A stretch of DNA of 32,535 nucleotides, from assembly GCA_030681835.1 (NCBI GenBank), contig JAUXRN010000051.1:1-32535 (forward strand), read 5' to 3'. Source of the stretch: Actinomycetota bacterium. GTDB lineage: Bacteria > Actinomycetota > Actinomycetes > S36-B12. The notes beneath the pieces were generated by a model. It had not been told where the DNA came from, did not search any database, and saw only the letters and a list, made by a program, of their open reading frames with translations. This document shows, one piece after another, positions 6,616-14,227 of the stretch; the stretch's first letter is position 1; every line of letters begins with the position of its first letter. The position numbers were made by a program, and so were the translations under genes.

Positions 6616-9063
6616 GTGAATTCGCCCCGTGGGGCTCCCCACGAGCGCATTCCTCACAGCCGTCGCCGCTGGGCAGCGACGGCCGTGAGCGTTGCGCTCG
6701 CAGGAGCCTTCCTCAACGTGGTGGTCCCGGCCGGTCCTGCCGCCGCGGCGGCTACCGTGACGGGCTATTCGTGGGGGCTCGGCACGGTCGGGCAATTGGG
6801 CAATTCGGGCACCGCGACGTTCAACTATCCGGTCGCCATAACCATGGGCAGCGCGCTGTCCGGCAAGACGCTCACCAGCGTTGCGGCCGGGTCCAACTTC
6901 GCCTGCGCCCTGGCCAACGCTGGCACAGCCGCCAGCAGCCGGGTCTACTGCTGGGGCGAGGGCAGCCTCGGCCAGCTGGGCAACGCCACCAGCGCCGACT
7001 CGACCTTCCCGGTCGCCGTGGCCGGCGCCCTGGCCAACCTGCAGGTCACACTGGTCTCGGCGGGCAACGACCACGCTTGCGCGCTCACCTCCACCGGGAC
7101 GGTGTACTGCTGGGGCAACAACGCCCAGGACCAGCTTGGCCAGGGCGGTGGCGCCGCGGCGACGTCGAACGTCCCGCTGTTGGTGTCCGGTGGCACGCTC
7201 GCCGGCACGACCGTGACCGACCTGAGCACGGGAACCTCGTTCTCGTGTGCCATCACGCCCGCCAGCGCCACCAAGACGCATTGCTGGGGCATCAACAACA
7301 ACGGGCAGATGGGTGACGGCACCGGGACGACGCCGCGAGCGTCCCCAGTCGCGGTGACCGGCACCGTGACCTCCTCAACGCCGAGCAAGATCTCGTCAGG
7401 GGCCAGCCACTCCTGCGTGGTGGCCACCGACGGCTCGGCCCAGTGCTGGGGCCTGGGCACCAGTGGCCAACTCGGCAACAGCGCCTCGTCGACGAGCACG
7501 ACGTCCGTGACCGTGGTCGGCCTGCCGAGCACGGCCACCTCGATCACGGGAGGCGGCGCCTTCACGTGCGCGGCCACCTCCGCCGGAACCGGCTACTGCT
7601 GGGGCCTGGGCACCAGTGGCCAACTCGGCAACACACTGGCGACGACGACCAACTCAGCCGTCGCCGTGTACACCGGTGGCGTGCTGTCGGGCAAGTCGAT
7701 CACGAAGATCAGCGCGGGCAGCCTCACCGTGTGCGCCGTGACGAGCGATGGCGGCGGCTACTGTTGGGGCGCGGGCACGAGCGGTGGCCTCGGCAACCAG
7801 ACGATCGTGCAGGCCAACGAGCCGGGCGCGGTCTACACGGGCACGTCGGCGACCGGGCCGGGGACGTTCGTCGACATCTCGACCGGAACCTCCTTCGCGA
7901 CCTCCGTGTTCAGCCGGTCCAGCGTCCCGGGGGCCCCGACGATCACGGGAGTGTCCGCGGGCAACGCGTCCGCGACCATCTTCTTCAATGCGCCGTCCGA
8001 CACGGGCGGCTCCACGATCGCCGCGTACACGGTGACCTCCTCTAGCGGCCAGACCTGCTCCCCCGCCCTGCCCACGCTGAGCTGCACCGTCACGGGCCTG
8101 ACGGTGGGCACCAGCTATTCGTTCACCGTGACCGCGACCAACACCGTGGGCACGGGGGCTGCGTCGAGCCCGTCCAGCCCCGTCACCCCGTTCACCACCC
8201 CCGCGGCACCGACGGCCGTCGTCGCGTACGCGGGCATCAACGGCCTCACCCCGGTGGGCAGCTCGCAGGCCGTCGTCTCGTGGGCGGCCCCCGCCAACGT
8301 CAACGGATCTGCCGTCACGAGCTACACCGTGACGTCGTCCCCCTCAGGCGGGACCGGATGCTCGAGCGTCACTGCGCCCACGCTGACGTGCACGGTCGGC
8401 AGCCTCGTCAACGGCGTTCCCTACACCTTTACCGTGACGGCCAACAACGCCGCGGGAGCGGGCACTGCGTCCCTGGCCTCGTCGCCGGTCACGCCGGCCA
8501 CTGTCCCGAACCCGCCGACCGCCGTGGCGACGGCACCGGGGAACAAGTCCGCCACGGTCGGCTGGACCGCACCGGCCAACACCGGCGGCAGCCCGATCAT
8601 CAACTACACCGCGACCGCCTCGCCGGGCGGCGCGACGTGCAAGGTCGCCGGCACCGCATGCACCATCACCGGGCTCGCCAACAACACGCCCTACACCGTC
8701 ACCGTGGTGGCGACGAACGCCATCGGCAGCAGTGTGGCGTCGGCACCATCCGGCACTGTCGTGGCGAGCGCCAACGCCACCTCGCGGGTCACCATCAAGG
8801 GACGGCTTGTCGCCCAGCCGGACAACAAGAAGAAGTACCAGGCGAATCTGCGGGGTCGCACGCCGCTGCCAGGCATGACCGTCACGATCTACCGGGTGAA
8901 CCTCAGCGACGGCACGGTGAAACTTGTGAAGACCGTCACCTCGACGATCCAGTACCGCTGGAAGGCCACCGTGAAGGTGGGCTCATCCACCAAGGCGCGG
9001 TTCTACGCGGTAGCCGGCGGCCGGCCGTCGCGGACCGTCGTCGTCAAGCTCCGCGGTTCGTGA
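6616..9063 (+). CDS. Secreted RCC1-repeat beta-propeller with three Fn3 domains
   Basis: 815 residues. A signal peptide (Arg-rich start, hydrophobic core, AAAAA before about residue 47) is followed by an RCC1-type seven-repeat propeller (about 47-432) with repeated (Y/H/Q)CWG...GQLGN units, then three fibronectin type III domains (about 435-525, 526-627, 628-718), then a basic beta-rich C-terminal module (about 722-815). There is no LPXTG or other anchor, so it is probably released or held by the wall non-covalently. Six propeller repeats carry a paired Cys (FxCAx...CWG); the first strand (YSWG) and the closing strand (SFATSV) both lack theirs. The role is probably binding or adhesion at the cell surface; no enzyme motif is visible. 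Start chosen by the signal peptide and -10 spacing. Faces the next gene with 10 bases between the stops. Confidence 0.88.
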   Translation: MNSPRGAPHERIPHSRRRWAATAVSVALAGAFLNVVVPAGPAAAAATVTGYSWGLGTVGQLGNSGTATFNYPVAITMGSALSGKTLTSVAAGSNFACALANAGTAASSRVYCWGEGSLGQLGNATSADSTFPVAVAGALANLQVTLVSAGNDHACALTSTGTVYCWGNNAQDQLGQGGGAAATSNVPLLVSGGTLAGTTVTDLSTGTSFSCAITPASATKTHCWGINNNGQMGDGTGTTPRASPVAVTGTVTSSTPSKISSGASHSCVVATDGSAQCWGLGTSGQLGNSASSTSTTSVTVVGLPSTATSITGGGAFTCAATSAGTGYCWGLGTSGQLGNTLATTTNSAVAVYTGGVLSGKSITKISAGSLTVCAVTSDGGGYCWGAGTSGGLGNQTIVQANEPGAVYTGTSATGPGTFVDISTGTSFATSVFSRSSVPGAPTITGVSAGNASATIFFNAPSDTGGSTIAAYTVTSSSGQTCSPALPTLSCTVTGLTVGTSYSFTVTATNTVGTGAASSPSSPVTPFTTPAAPTAVVAYAGINGLTPVGSSQAVVSWAAPANVNGSAVTSYTVTSSPSGGTGCSSVTAPTLTCTVGSLVNGVPYTFTVTANNAAGAGTASLASSPVTPATVPNPPTAVATAPGNKSATVGWTAPANTGGSPIINYTATASPGGATCKVAGTACTITGLANNTPYTVTVVATNAIGSSVASAPSGTVVASANATSRVTIKGRLVAQPDNKKKYQANLRGRTPLPGMTVTIYRVNLSDGTVKLVKTVTSTIQYRWKATVKVGSSTKARFYAVAGGRPSRTVVVKLRGS
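7444..7633 (+). repeat. 37-bp perfect direct repeat within two neighbouring propeller repeats
   Basis: The 37 bases at 7444-7480 recur exactly at 7597-7633, a period of 153 bases (51 codons). They encode CWGLGTSGQLGN in both copies. Identity at the third codon positions points to recent duplication or gene conversion between blades. Confidence 0.85.
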
Positions 9064-9073
9064 CCGTTCGCGA

Positions 9074-9853
9074 CTAGCCGAGCCGGCCCGACTGCTGCGC
9101 GTTCGAGCACCACTTGCAGTCCGTCAGGACCGCGCGGAAGGCGGTGCCGCGCGGGTAGGTCAGCGTGCTGATGGCCGACACAGTCGTCCACTGGCCGAAC
9201 TGGTCAGGCGCCAGGACCTCGCCGGACACCCACTTCTTGGCGCCCTTCTTCCTGAGCTGGATGGTGATCTTGCCCGCGGCTCCAATGAGGCCTTTCGACA
9301 CCGTGCGCGCCACAGCGGTGCCCGAGAGGACCCAGACTCCGTTGGCCTGCTTGACCCGCACCCGGGACATCCGGGTGGGGTTCTGGGTCACCGTCAGGGT
9401 CGAAGGCGTGAGCGCGGCGGTGACGCCATTCGGGCGAGGGGACACCAGCAAGCCCGTGACGCGAAGCGGACCTCGATTGGAGAAGTACTGTGCCGGGCAG
9501 AAGGTCACCTCAGACGCCTTCGTACCCGACCTTCCGTCCGTGGTCTCGACGAAGATCAGCTGGCCTGACACCTTCGAGCTGGAACCGGCGTAAGACAAGT
9601 CGATCAGCGTGTAGCCATTCGAGCCCCCGGCACCGCTCGGGCTCACGGGGACTCCCGTGAACGTGTAGTTCACGGAGAAGGGGACCTGCACGCAATCCGG
9701 TCCGTCGAACGCGATGTCGTTGACCGTGTAGGTGATGTTGAGCGTCGGTGTGGTCGCCGACCCCGTGCCGGCCGCCAGCGCCTGGCCCACGGTCAGCGCG
9801 AAAGCAACGGGCATGAGTACGACCGCTGCCAGCGCGGTCCGCCTGCGGAACAT
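9074..9853 (-). CDS. Secreted protein of unknown function
   Basis: 259 residues with a clear signal peptide (MFRRRTALAAVVLMPVAFALTVGQALAA). The mature part is beta-rich and has four Cys (DGPDC, VTFCPAQYF, and the closely spaced TDCKWC near the C-terminus), which may form two disulfides outside the cell. The C-terminal third has a pattern of basic strands, then FGQWTTV, then GTAFRAVLTD, resembling the last module of the neighbouring RCC1 protein (YRWKATV, then TKARFYAVAGG). No catalytic motif is visible. The ATG at 9853 has GGAGG six bases upstream. It faces the RCC1 gene with a 10-base gap. The function is unknown; surface binding is a guess from context. Confidence 0.75.
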   Translation of the reverse strand: MFRRRTALAAVVLMPVAFALTVGQALAAGTGSATTPTLNITYTVNDIAFDGPDCVQVPFSVNYTFTGVPVSPSGAGGSNGYTLIDLSYAGSSSKVSGQLIFVETTDGRSGTKASEVTFCPAQYFSNRGPLRVTGLLVSPRPNGVTAALTPSTLTVTQNPTRMSRVRVKQANGVWVLSGTAVARTVSKGLIGAAGKITIQLRKKGAKKWVSGEVLAPDQFGQWTTVSAISTLTYPRGTAFRAVLTDCKWCSNAQQSGRLG

Positions 9854-9862
9854 GGGTCCTCC

Positions 9863-9886
9863 GATGCCTGGATGCCTGGGTGCCTA
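9863..9886 (-). repeat. Three tandem 8-bp units in the leader of the secreted-protein gene
   Basis: On the plus strand GATGCCTG occurs twice in tandem (9863-9878), followed by the degenerate copy GGTGCCTA (9879-9886). They lie just upstream of the ribosome site of the minus-strand gene. Confidence 0.6.
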
Positions 9887-9951
9887 TCTAGAGGATGTCA
9901 CAGGCCGTCAAGCCAGCCCACCGCCATGCGGGAAAGGCCGCGTCGCTGGTT

Positions 9952-9957
9952 TAGCGT
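9952..9957 (+). promoter_or_regulatory. Putative -10 hexamer TAGCGT, leaderless start of the DUF2334 gene
   Basis: TAGCGT is followed by 7 bases and the GTG at 9965. No Shine-Dalgarno sequence precedes this GTG, and the hexamer matches the spacing used by other genes in the window. Confidence 0.5.
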
Positions 9958-9964
9958 GGACGAC

Positions 9965-11575
9965 GTGACCCAGCCGCGCAGCCGCCCCCGGAGGGGACGG
10001 ACCATGACCGTCCTCGCGGTGGTGTTGGCCATGGCCGCCGCGCTCCTGGCCCTGGCCCTCCCATCCGCCAGCACGGCCACGGCCGCACCGGCCACCGCGC
10101 GCACGCTGGTCCTGTACGACAAGGGCGGCGAGTGGGGGTGGCTGGGCGAGATCTACGCGCAGGTCGCCAGCAACCTGGCCGGCCACTTCGGTGCCTCGAC
10201 CGCCAAGCCCGTCGTCGACTACCGCCCGGGCGACATGGACGACTACACGGGAGTGATCTACATCGGCTCCACCTACGACGAGTCGTTGCCGGCCTCGTTC
10301 CTGGACGACGTCCTGGCCGGAGGCACTCCGACGATGTGGCTGGGGGCGAACATCTGGCAGCTGCACATCCGGGCAGCCGCCGACGACGTGCCCGGCTTCT
10401 TCGCCGACCACTACGGATGGCAGTACAAGGGCTACGACCCCGCAGCGATCGACGAGGTGGTCTACAAGGGGCGCACCCTCGACCGGAACAGCGCCGCCAG
10501 CGGCCCCGTCATGGACGTCCTCATCACGGACCCGGCGAGGGTGACCGTCCTGGCCCAGGCCAAGCGCGCGAACGGCACGACGTTCCCGTGGGCGGTGCGG
10601 TCCGGGAACCTGACCTACATCGGCGAGGTCCCGTTCAGCTATCCGACCGAGTCCGATCGCTACCTCATCGTGTCCGACCTCCTGTTCGACCTGCTCGCGC
10701 CCGGCACGGCCGTGCGGCACCGGGCACTCGTCCGGATCGAGGACGTCTCCCCCGCCAGCGACCCGGCGAACCTCCGCGCGCTGGCCGACGTCCTCCACAA
10801 GCGCCGGATCCCGTTCAGCGTCGGCGTGATCCCGCTGTGGGTGGATCCCCTCGCCCCTGCGGGGGCGCCGAAGCGGCTGACCTTCGCCGACCGGCCCGAG
10901 ATGGTGGCCGCGCTGAAGTACATGAGCAGGCGCGGCGGCACCCTCATCGCGCACGGGTACACCCACCAGTACAAGGCGGTGAAGAACCCGTTCAACGGGA
11001 GGACCGGCACCGACTACGAGTTCTTCCAGACCCGGCTGGACAAGGATGGCCAGGCCGTCCTCGTGGGCCCGGTGGCCGTGGACTCAATGGCCTGGGCCAC
11101 GAAACGGGCCAAGGCCGCCATCCGGGCCATGGTCGCGGCCGGCCTGCCCCGGCCGACGATCTGGGAGACCCCGCACTACACCGCGTCGGCCGTCGACTAC
11201 GAGGCCTTCGGGCCGCGCTTCGCCGCCCGTTACGAGCGGGACCTGCTGTTCTCGGGGTACCTGACGGGCAACGTCGACACGTCGCGGTTCCTCGACCAGT
11301 ACTTCCCCTACGAGGTCGTCGACGTCTACGGCTCCACGGTCCTGCCGGAGAACCTCGGCCACCTCGAGCTCGACGTCCCTGTGGCCGAGAAGGTCCTGCC
11401 CGCCGAGCTCGTGCGGCGTGCCGCTGCCCAGCTCGTCGTGCGCGACGGGATCGCGTCCTTCTTCATGCATTCGTTCTACGAGCCCAGCATGCTGGCCACG
11501 GTCGTCGACGGCATCGAGGGCCTGGGCTACACGTTCGTCAGCCCGGCCCACGTGCTCAAGGGATTCGCTCGCTGA
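9965..11575 (+). CDS. Secreted DUF2334 protein, polysaccharide-deacetylase-like
   Basis: 536 residues. A signal peptide with a twin-Arg-rich start and a long hydrophobic stretch (about residues 16-40) is followed by an N-terminal domain (about 45-250) and a C-terminal DUF2334 domain (about 253-536). DUF2334 is a divergent branch of the NodB polysaccharide-deacetylase fold. The expected motifs are present in order: RIEDVSP (about 258, in place of the usual Asp-Asp pair, so Glu-Asp), HGYTH (330-334, two metal-binding His), WETPHYTAS, and FFMHSFYEPS near the end. Together they suggest a metal-dependent deacetylase acting on an extracellular glycan, but activity is inferred. Start GTG chosen for the signal peptide and the -10 spacing. 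Its 3' end overlaps the convergent gene by 20 bases. Confidence 0.85.
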   Translation: MTQPRSRPRRGRTMTVLAVVLAMAAALLALALPSASTATAAPATARTLVLYDKGGEWGWLGEIYAQVASNLAGHFGASTAKPVVDYRPGDMDDYTGVIYIGSTYDESLPASFLDDVLAGGTPTMWLGANIWQLHIRAAADDVPGFFADHYGWQYKGYDPAAIDEVVYKGRTLDRNSAASGPVMDVLITDPARVTVLAQAKRANGTTFPWAVRSGNLTYIGEVPFSYPTESDRYLIVSDLLFDLLAPGTAVRHRALVRIEDVSPASDPANLRALADVLHKRRIPFSVGVIPLWVDPLAPAGAPKRLTFADRPEMVAALKYMSRRGGTLIAHGYTHQYKAVKNPFNGRTGTDYEFFQTRLDKDGQAVLVGPVAVDSMAWATKRAKAAIRAMVAAGLPRPTIWETPHYTASAVDYEAFGPRFAARYERDLLFSGYLTGNVDTSRFLDQYFPYEVVDVYGSTVLPENLGHLELDVPVAEKVLPAELVRRAAAQLVVRDGIASFFMHSFYEPSMLATVVDGIEGLGYTFVSPAHVLKGFAR

Positions 11576-12314
11576 CGGAGTCGCCCGTCGATGCACTGAT
11601 CGCCTGCCAGTCGACCACCGAGTCCTCGCAGTACATGCCGACCGCACCGCTCGTCTCGTCCGCGCCCACCTCGAACGAGGCCAGCACGGTCCCATTGACG
11701 CGCACGGTGGTCTCGGTGCCGATCCGGTCCACCGTCGCCGTGCGCACCAGCCCGAGCCTCGTCCGCGGGCTCGTGCCGTCGGCGATGAACCGCTGGCCAC
11801 CGGGGAATGCCGGGTCCCGGCGGCCCACCTCCCAGCCGTTGGGCTTCAGGGCAAGGTAGGTGAAGTGGTCGTTGTCCTCGTAGTCCCAGACCAGCCAGCC
11901 CACCTCCCAGGGATTCGGCTTCCCGGTGCGGGTATGCGCCCGCGTGACCCAGGTCGCGCTGACGTGCAGCGCGTCGGCGTCGAACTGCTGCCTCGAGACG
12001 ACGAGCGCCGCGAACGTCTGGCCCGGGGACCGGGCCGGTTGCGGCCGCAGCCTCAGGAGTCCGCCACGCACCTGCACGCTGGGCCCGCCGTAGTTGCCGT
12101 CGAAGACCACCCGCCACGGCCCGAGGCGCTGCCCGTCGTCGAGCACGCCCCGGCCATAGCCGGAGAAGTCCTCGTCGATCCGCTCGGCCAGGTGGGTGCT
12201 CAGCGGTGCCGAGGGTGGCAGCGGGGCCGCCTGCGCCCATGGCTGACCCCAGGCAAGCCCTGCCAGGCCCGTCGCGAGCGCGACGAGCAGGCGGATCGGG
12301 ATGCGCGGCTCCAC
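11556..12314 (-). CDS. Secreted concanavalin-like (DUF1080/LamG-type) protein
   Basis: 252 residues. A signal peptide (IRLLVALATGLAGLAWGQPWAQAA) is followed by a single beta-sandwich-like domain with alternating strands: DEDFSGYGRG, GPWRVVFDGNYGG, LLRLRPQ, WVTRAHTRTGKPNPWEVGWLVW, HFTYLALKPNGWEVGRRD, TVRVNGTVLASFEV and TSGAVGMYCEDSVVDW. This order (opening DxF, LRL strand, YLxLKPNGWE, VxVNG, G-x-GxY) is that of laminin-G/DUF1080-type sugar-binding or glycosidase-like folds. I see no certain catalytic residues. The start is GTG 12314, preceded by CACAAT six bases upstream (a possible leaderless -10). The last 20 bases overlap the tail of the DUF2334 gene on the other strand. A partner role with DUF2334 on an extracellular glycan is inference. 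Confidence 0.75.
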   Translation of the reverse strand: MEPRIPIRLLVALATGLAGLAWGQPWAQAAPLPPSAPLSTHLAERIDEDFSGYGRGVLDDGQRLGPWRVVFDGNYGGPSVQVRGGLLRLRPQPARSPGQTFAALVVSRQQFDADALHVSATWVTRAHTRTGKPNPWEVGWLVWDYEDNDHFTYLALKPNGWEVGRRDPAFPGGQRFIADGTSPRTRLGLVRTATVDRIGTETTVRVNGTVLASFEVGADETSGAVGMYCEDSVVDWQAISASTGDSVSERIP

Positions 12315-12374
12315 CTGCCCATTGTGACCTGAGGGCCGCCCCTGAGCGGATAGTGCCCTCCCCGGAGCGCGGAG

Positions 12375-12380
12375 TACGGT
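12375..12380 (+). promoter_or_regulatory. Putative -10 hexamer TACGGT, leaderless start of the second GGDEF gene
   Basis: TACGGT plus a 6-base spacer leads to the GTG at 12387. No ribosome-binding sequence is present. Confidence 0.5.
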
Positions 12381-12386
12381 TCTGGC

Positions 12387-13400
12387 GTGGAATCACAGGT
12401 TGCCGCCGGTGTCGCCTATCGCGGCCCGCTGGCCATCGGCAAGCGAATGATCCTGGGAATGCCCGGGCCGGTCTGGACGATGGCGATGTGGTTCACCGCT
12501 GGGTCTGCTGTGCTGGTCGTGTCCCTGCTCTTCCCGATGAACCCCAACGCACCCACCGCCGCCCGAGCCCTCGTCCTGGCCTACGGAATTGGCATCGTCA
12601 TCGCCTCCTTGATGATGGGCGATCGCACCCCCGGCTGGTTCCTGCATGTGCAGGCGTGGGTCGCGATCGTGGCGACTCTGTGGCTCGTGCATGTCGCCGT
12701 CACTCCGGTCGGTGCCGTGACGACGGCCATCAACCTGATCGCCGTGGCGGCCTACTTGGGCTTCTGGTTCCCCATCCGGGTGGCCGTGGTCGACATGGTG
12801 ATCGCGTCAGCAGCCCTGCTCGCGGTCTACGCCAGCAAGATGGTGGCCGACGGCGTGGGCCTCCTGCTCGTCCCGTGGGCGCTGATCACGGCACTGAGCC
12901 TCGGGCTGCTTCTCTCCTTCGGCACCCTCGTCTCGCACATGCAGCGGCAACTGGTCACCGATCCGCTGACCGGGCTGCTCAACCGCTCCGGGCTGGCCAC
13001 CATCGTCGACGCGGACAGCGATCGTGCCGCGATGGCACAGCCTCGGACCCTCATGGTCATCGACCTCGACCGGTTCAAGGCGATCAACGACCGCGAGGGC
13101 CATCTGGCCGGCGATGTGGCCCTGCAGCAGTTCAGCTCCGCGCTGCGCGACATGATGCGGCCGGCCGACATCGCCCTGCGCACCGGTGGCGACGAGTTCG
13201 TCCTCATCCTGCCCGGCACCGACGAGGCGGCCAGCCTCGACCTGGCCCGTCGCCTGCGCGCAGCGACGGCCCTCGAGTGGTCCTACGGCGTTGCCGACTG
13301 GCCCGCCGGGGAGTCCTACGACGCGGCCGTCGCCCGTGCCGACCGGGGCATGTATGAGCAGAAGGCCTACCGCTCAGCCCATCGCCCCGCGGGGGAGTAG
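12387..13400 (+). CDS. Six-TM membrane diguanylate cyclase (GGDEF), I-site intact
   Basis: 337 residues. An N-terminal membrane domain of about six segments (about 30-180) opens with the sequence LGMPGPVWTMAMWF. A GGDEF domain follows (about 187-335), starting with the usual DPLTGLLNR. The domain looks active: the substrate block IDLDRFKAINDREGHLAGD is complete, the active loop reads RTGGDEFVLI, and the product-inhibition site RPAD sits five residues before it. It ends with ADRGMYEQK, the normal end of the fold. The protein makes cyclic di-GMP in the cytoplasm under control of an unknown membrane signal. The paralogue at 20387-21364 shares the same membrane domain. The GTG start fits the -10 spacing. 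It converges on the cytochrome b5 fusion with 13 bases between. Confidence 0.92.
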   Translation: MESQVAAGVAYRGPLAIGKRMILGMPGPVWTMAMWFTAGSAVLVVSLLFPMNPNAPTAARALVLAYGIGIVIASLMMGDRTPGWFLHVQAWVAIVATLWLVHVAVTPVGAVTTAINLIAVAAYLGFWFPIRVAVVDMVIASAALLAVYASKMVADGVGLLLVPWALITALSLGLLLSFGTLVSHMQRQLVTDPLTGLLNRSGLATIVDADSDRAAMAQPRTLMVIDLDRFKAINDREGHLAGDVALQQFSSALRDMMRPADIALRTGGDEFVLILPGTDEAASLDLARRLRAATALEWSYGVADWPAGESYDAAVARADRGMYEQKAYRSAHRPAGE

Positions 13401-13413
13401 CCCCTCCAGTCGC

Positions 13414-14178
13414 CTAGCCTGCGGCGAGGGGTCCGACCTCGAAGCTGGCCAGCATCTGCCGGGGTTCCGCCTGCCCATCGTGCTGGGTCGTGAATGCCGT
13501 CGTGGCATCCGTCCCGCACAGCACCGCGATCACCTCGGGCCCGCCGGGGTGATCGGCTCCCCAGGTGCTCAGGTCGTAGACGGTCCCCTCGACCACCGCC
13601 CAGCAGTCCGTGGTCGCCGCGTGTGACGCGACGTCAGCCATGGTGATCCCGACCGGCCCGGCAGACGCGGTCGCCGACGGGCTGGACGAGGGGCTCGTCG
13701 ATGGAGTGGCCGCCGGAGTGGCGCCCGCGAACGTGTTCCCCCACACCGCCGTGGCTCCGGTGTGGCCCACCGCCACCGTCAGCGCGACCGTGCCGAGGGC
13801 CAGGATGACCGAGACGATGCCCAGGACCCGCACGGCGCCAGACGATCCCACCGGGGCCTCGCGCCGCTCACGCCGCTGCAGCAGGAACCACGACGCAGCC
13901 ACCAGCAGCAGCACGAGCGCCAGCCATGGCAGCCAGGTGGCGAGGTCAGCATGCTGGGCCGGCCGGCCCAGTCGCTCGGCCAGCGCCTCGCCGGACTGCT
14001 TGGCGACGAAGGCCGAGCCGGTGCCGATGACGAGGCCGGCCATGGTCACCCAGCCGAAGGTCCCGCGCCAGGGCCGAACGAGCACGATGGCCACGAGGGC
14101 CAGTGCCGACAGCGGCAGCAGCACGACCACGGCGTGCACGACGAGCGGGTGAAGGGGCAGGTCGAGGATGGTGTTCAC
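13414..14178 (-). CDS. DUF2231 membrane domain fused to a cytochrome b5-like heme domain
   Basis: About 254 residues. The N-terminal part (about 1-140) is a four-segment DUF2231 membrane domain that opens with LPLHPLVVHAVVVLLPLSAL, the family's hallmark His motif. A Ser/Pro/Thr/Ala linker (about 155-175) leads to a cytochrome b5-like domain (about 178-250): VASHAATTDCWAVVEGTVYD, then HPGG (first heme-ligand His) and TTQHDGQ (second His). Two Cys (DCW and VLCG) could bridge if the domain lies outside. The role is probably electron transfer or heme binding at the membrane; the partner is unknown. The start is uncertain: TTG at 14190 or GTG at 14178, neither with a good ribosome site. It is 49 bases after the glycosyltransferase gene on the same strand. 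Confidence 0.82.
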   Translation of the reverse strand: MNTILDLPLHPLVVHAVVVLLPLSALALVAIVLVRPWRGTFGWVTMAGLVIGTGSAFVAKQSGEALAERLGRPAQHADLATWLPWLALVLLLVAASWFLLQRRERREAPVGSSGAVRVLGIVSVILALGTVALTVAVGHTGATAVWGNTFAGATPAATPSTSPSSSPSATASAGPVGITMADVASHAATTDCWAVVEGTVYDLSTWGADHPGGPEVIAVLCGTDATTAFTTQHDGQAEPRQMLASFEVGPLAAG

Positions 14179-14227
14179 CGGCCAAGGCAATCATGCCGGT
14201 GGCTAGTGCGCGCGCGCACCACGCCCG

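Noticed and set aside
6475-7281. Minus-strand frame that ends in RRDLNPQPTG (and a similar one ending DLNPQPAD near 32312-32530)
   Set aside because: This peptide is the antisense translation of tRNA T arms, a well-known annotation artefact.
10132-11859. 575-codon open frame on the plus strand overlapping the DUF2334 gene
   Set aside because: An alternate frame of a gene with clear motifs; the composition is Arg/Pro/Gly-rich frame-shift type.
13381-13430. Possible terminator hairpin between the second cyclase and the cytochrome b5 fusion
   Set aside because: Only 4-5 base-pair GC stems with alternative pairings; too weak to call.
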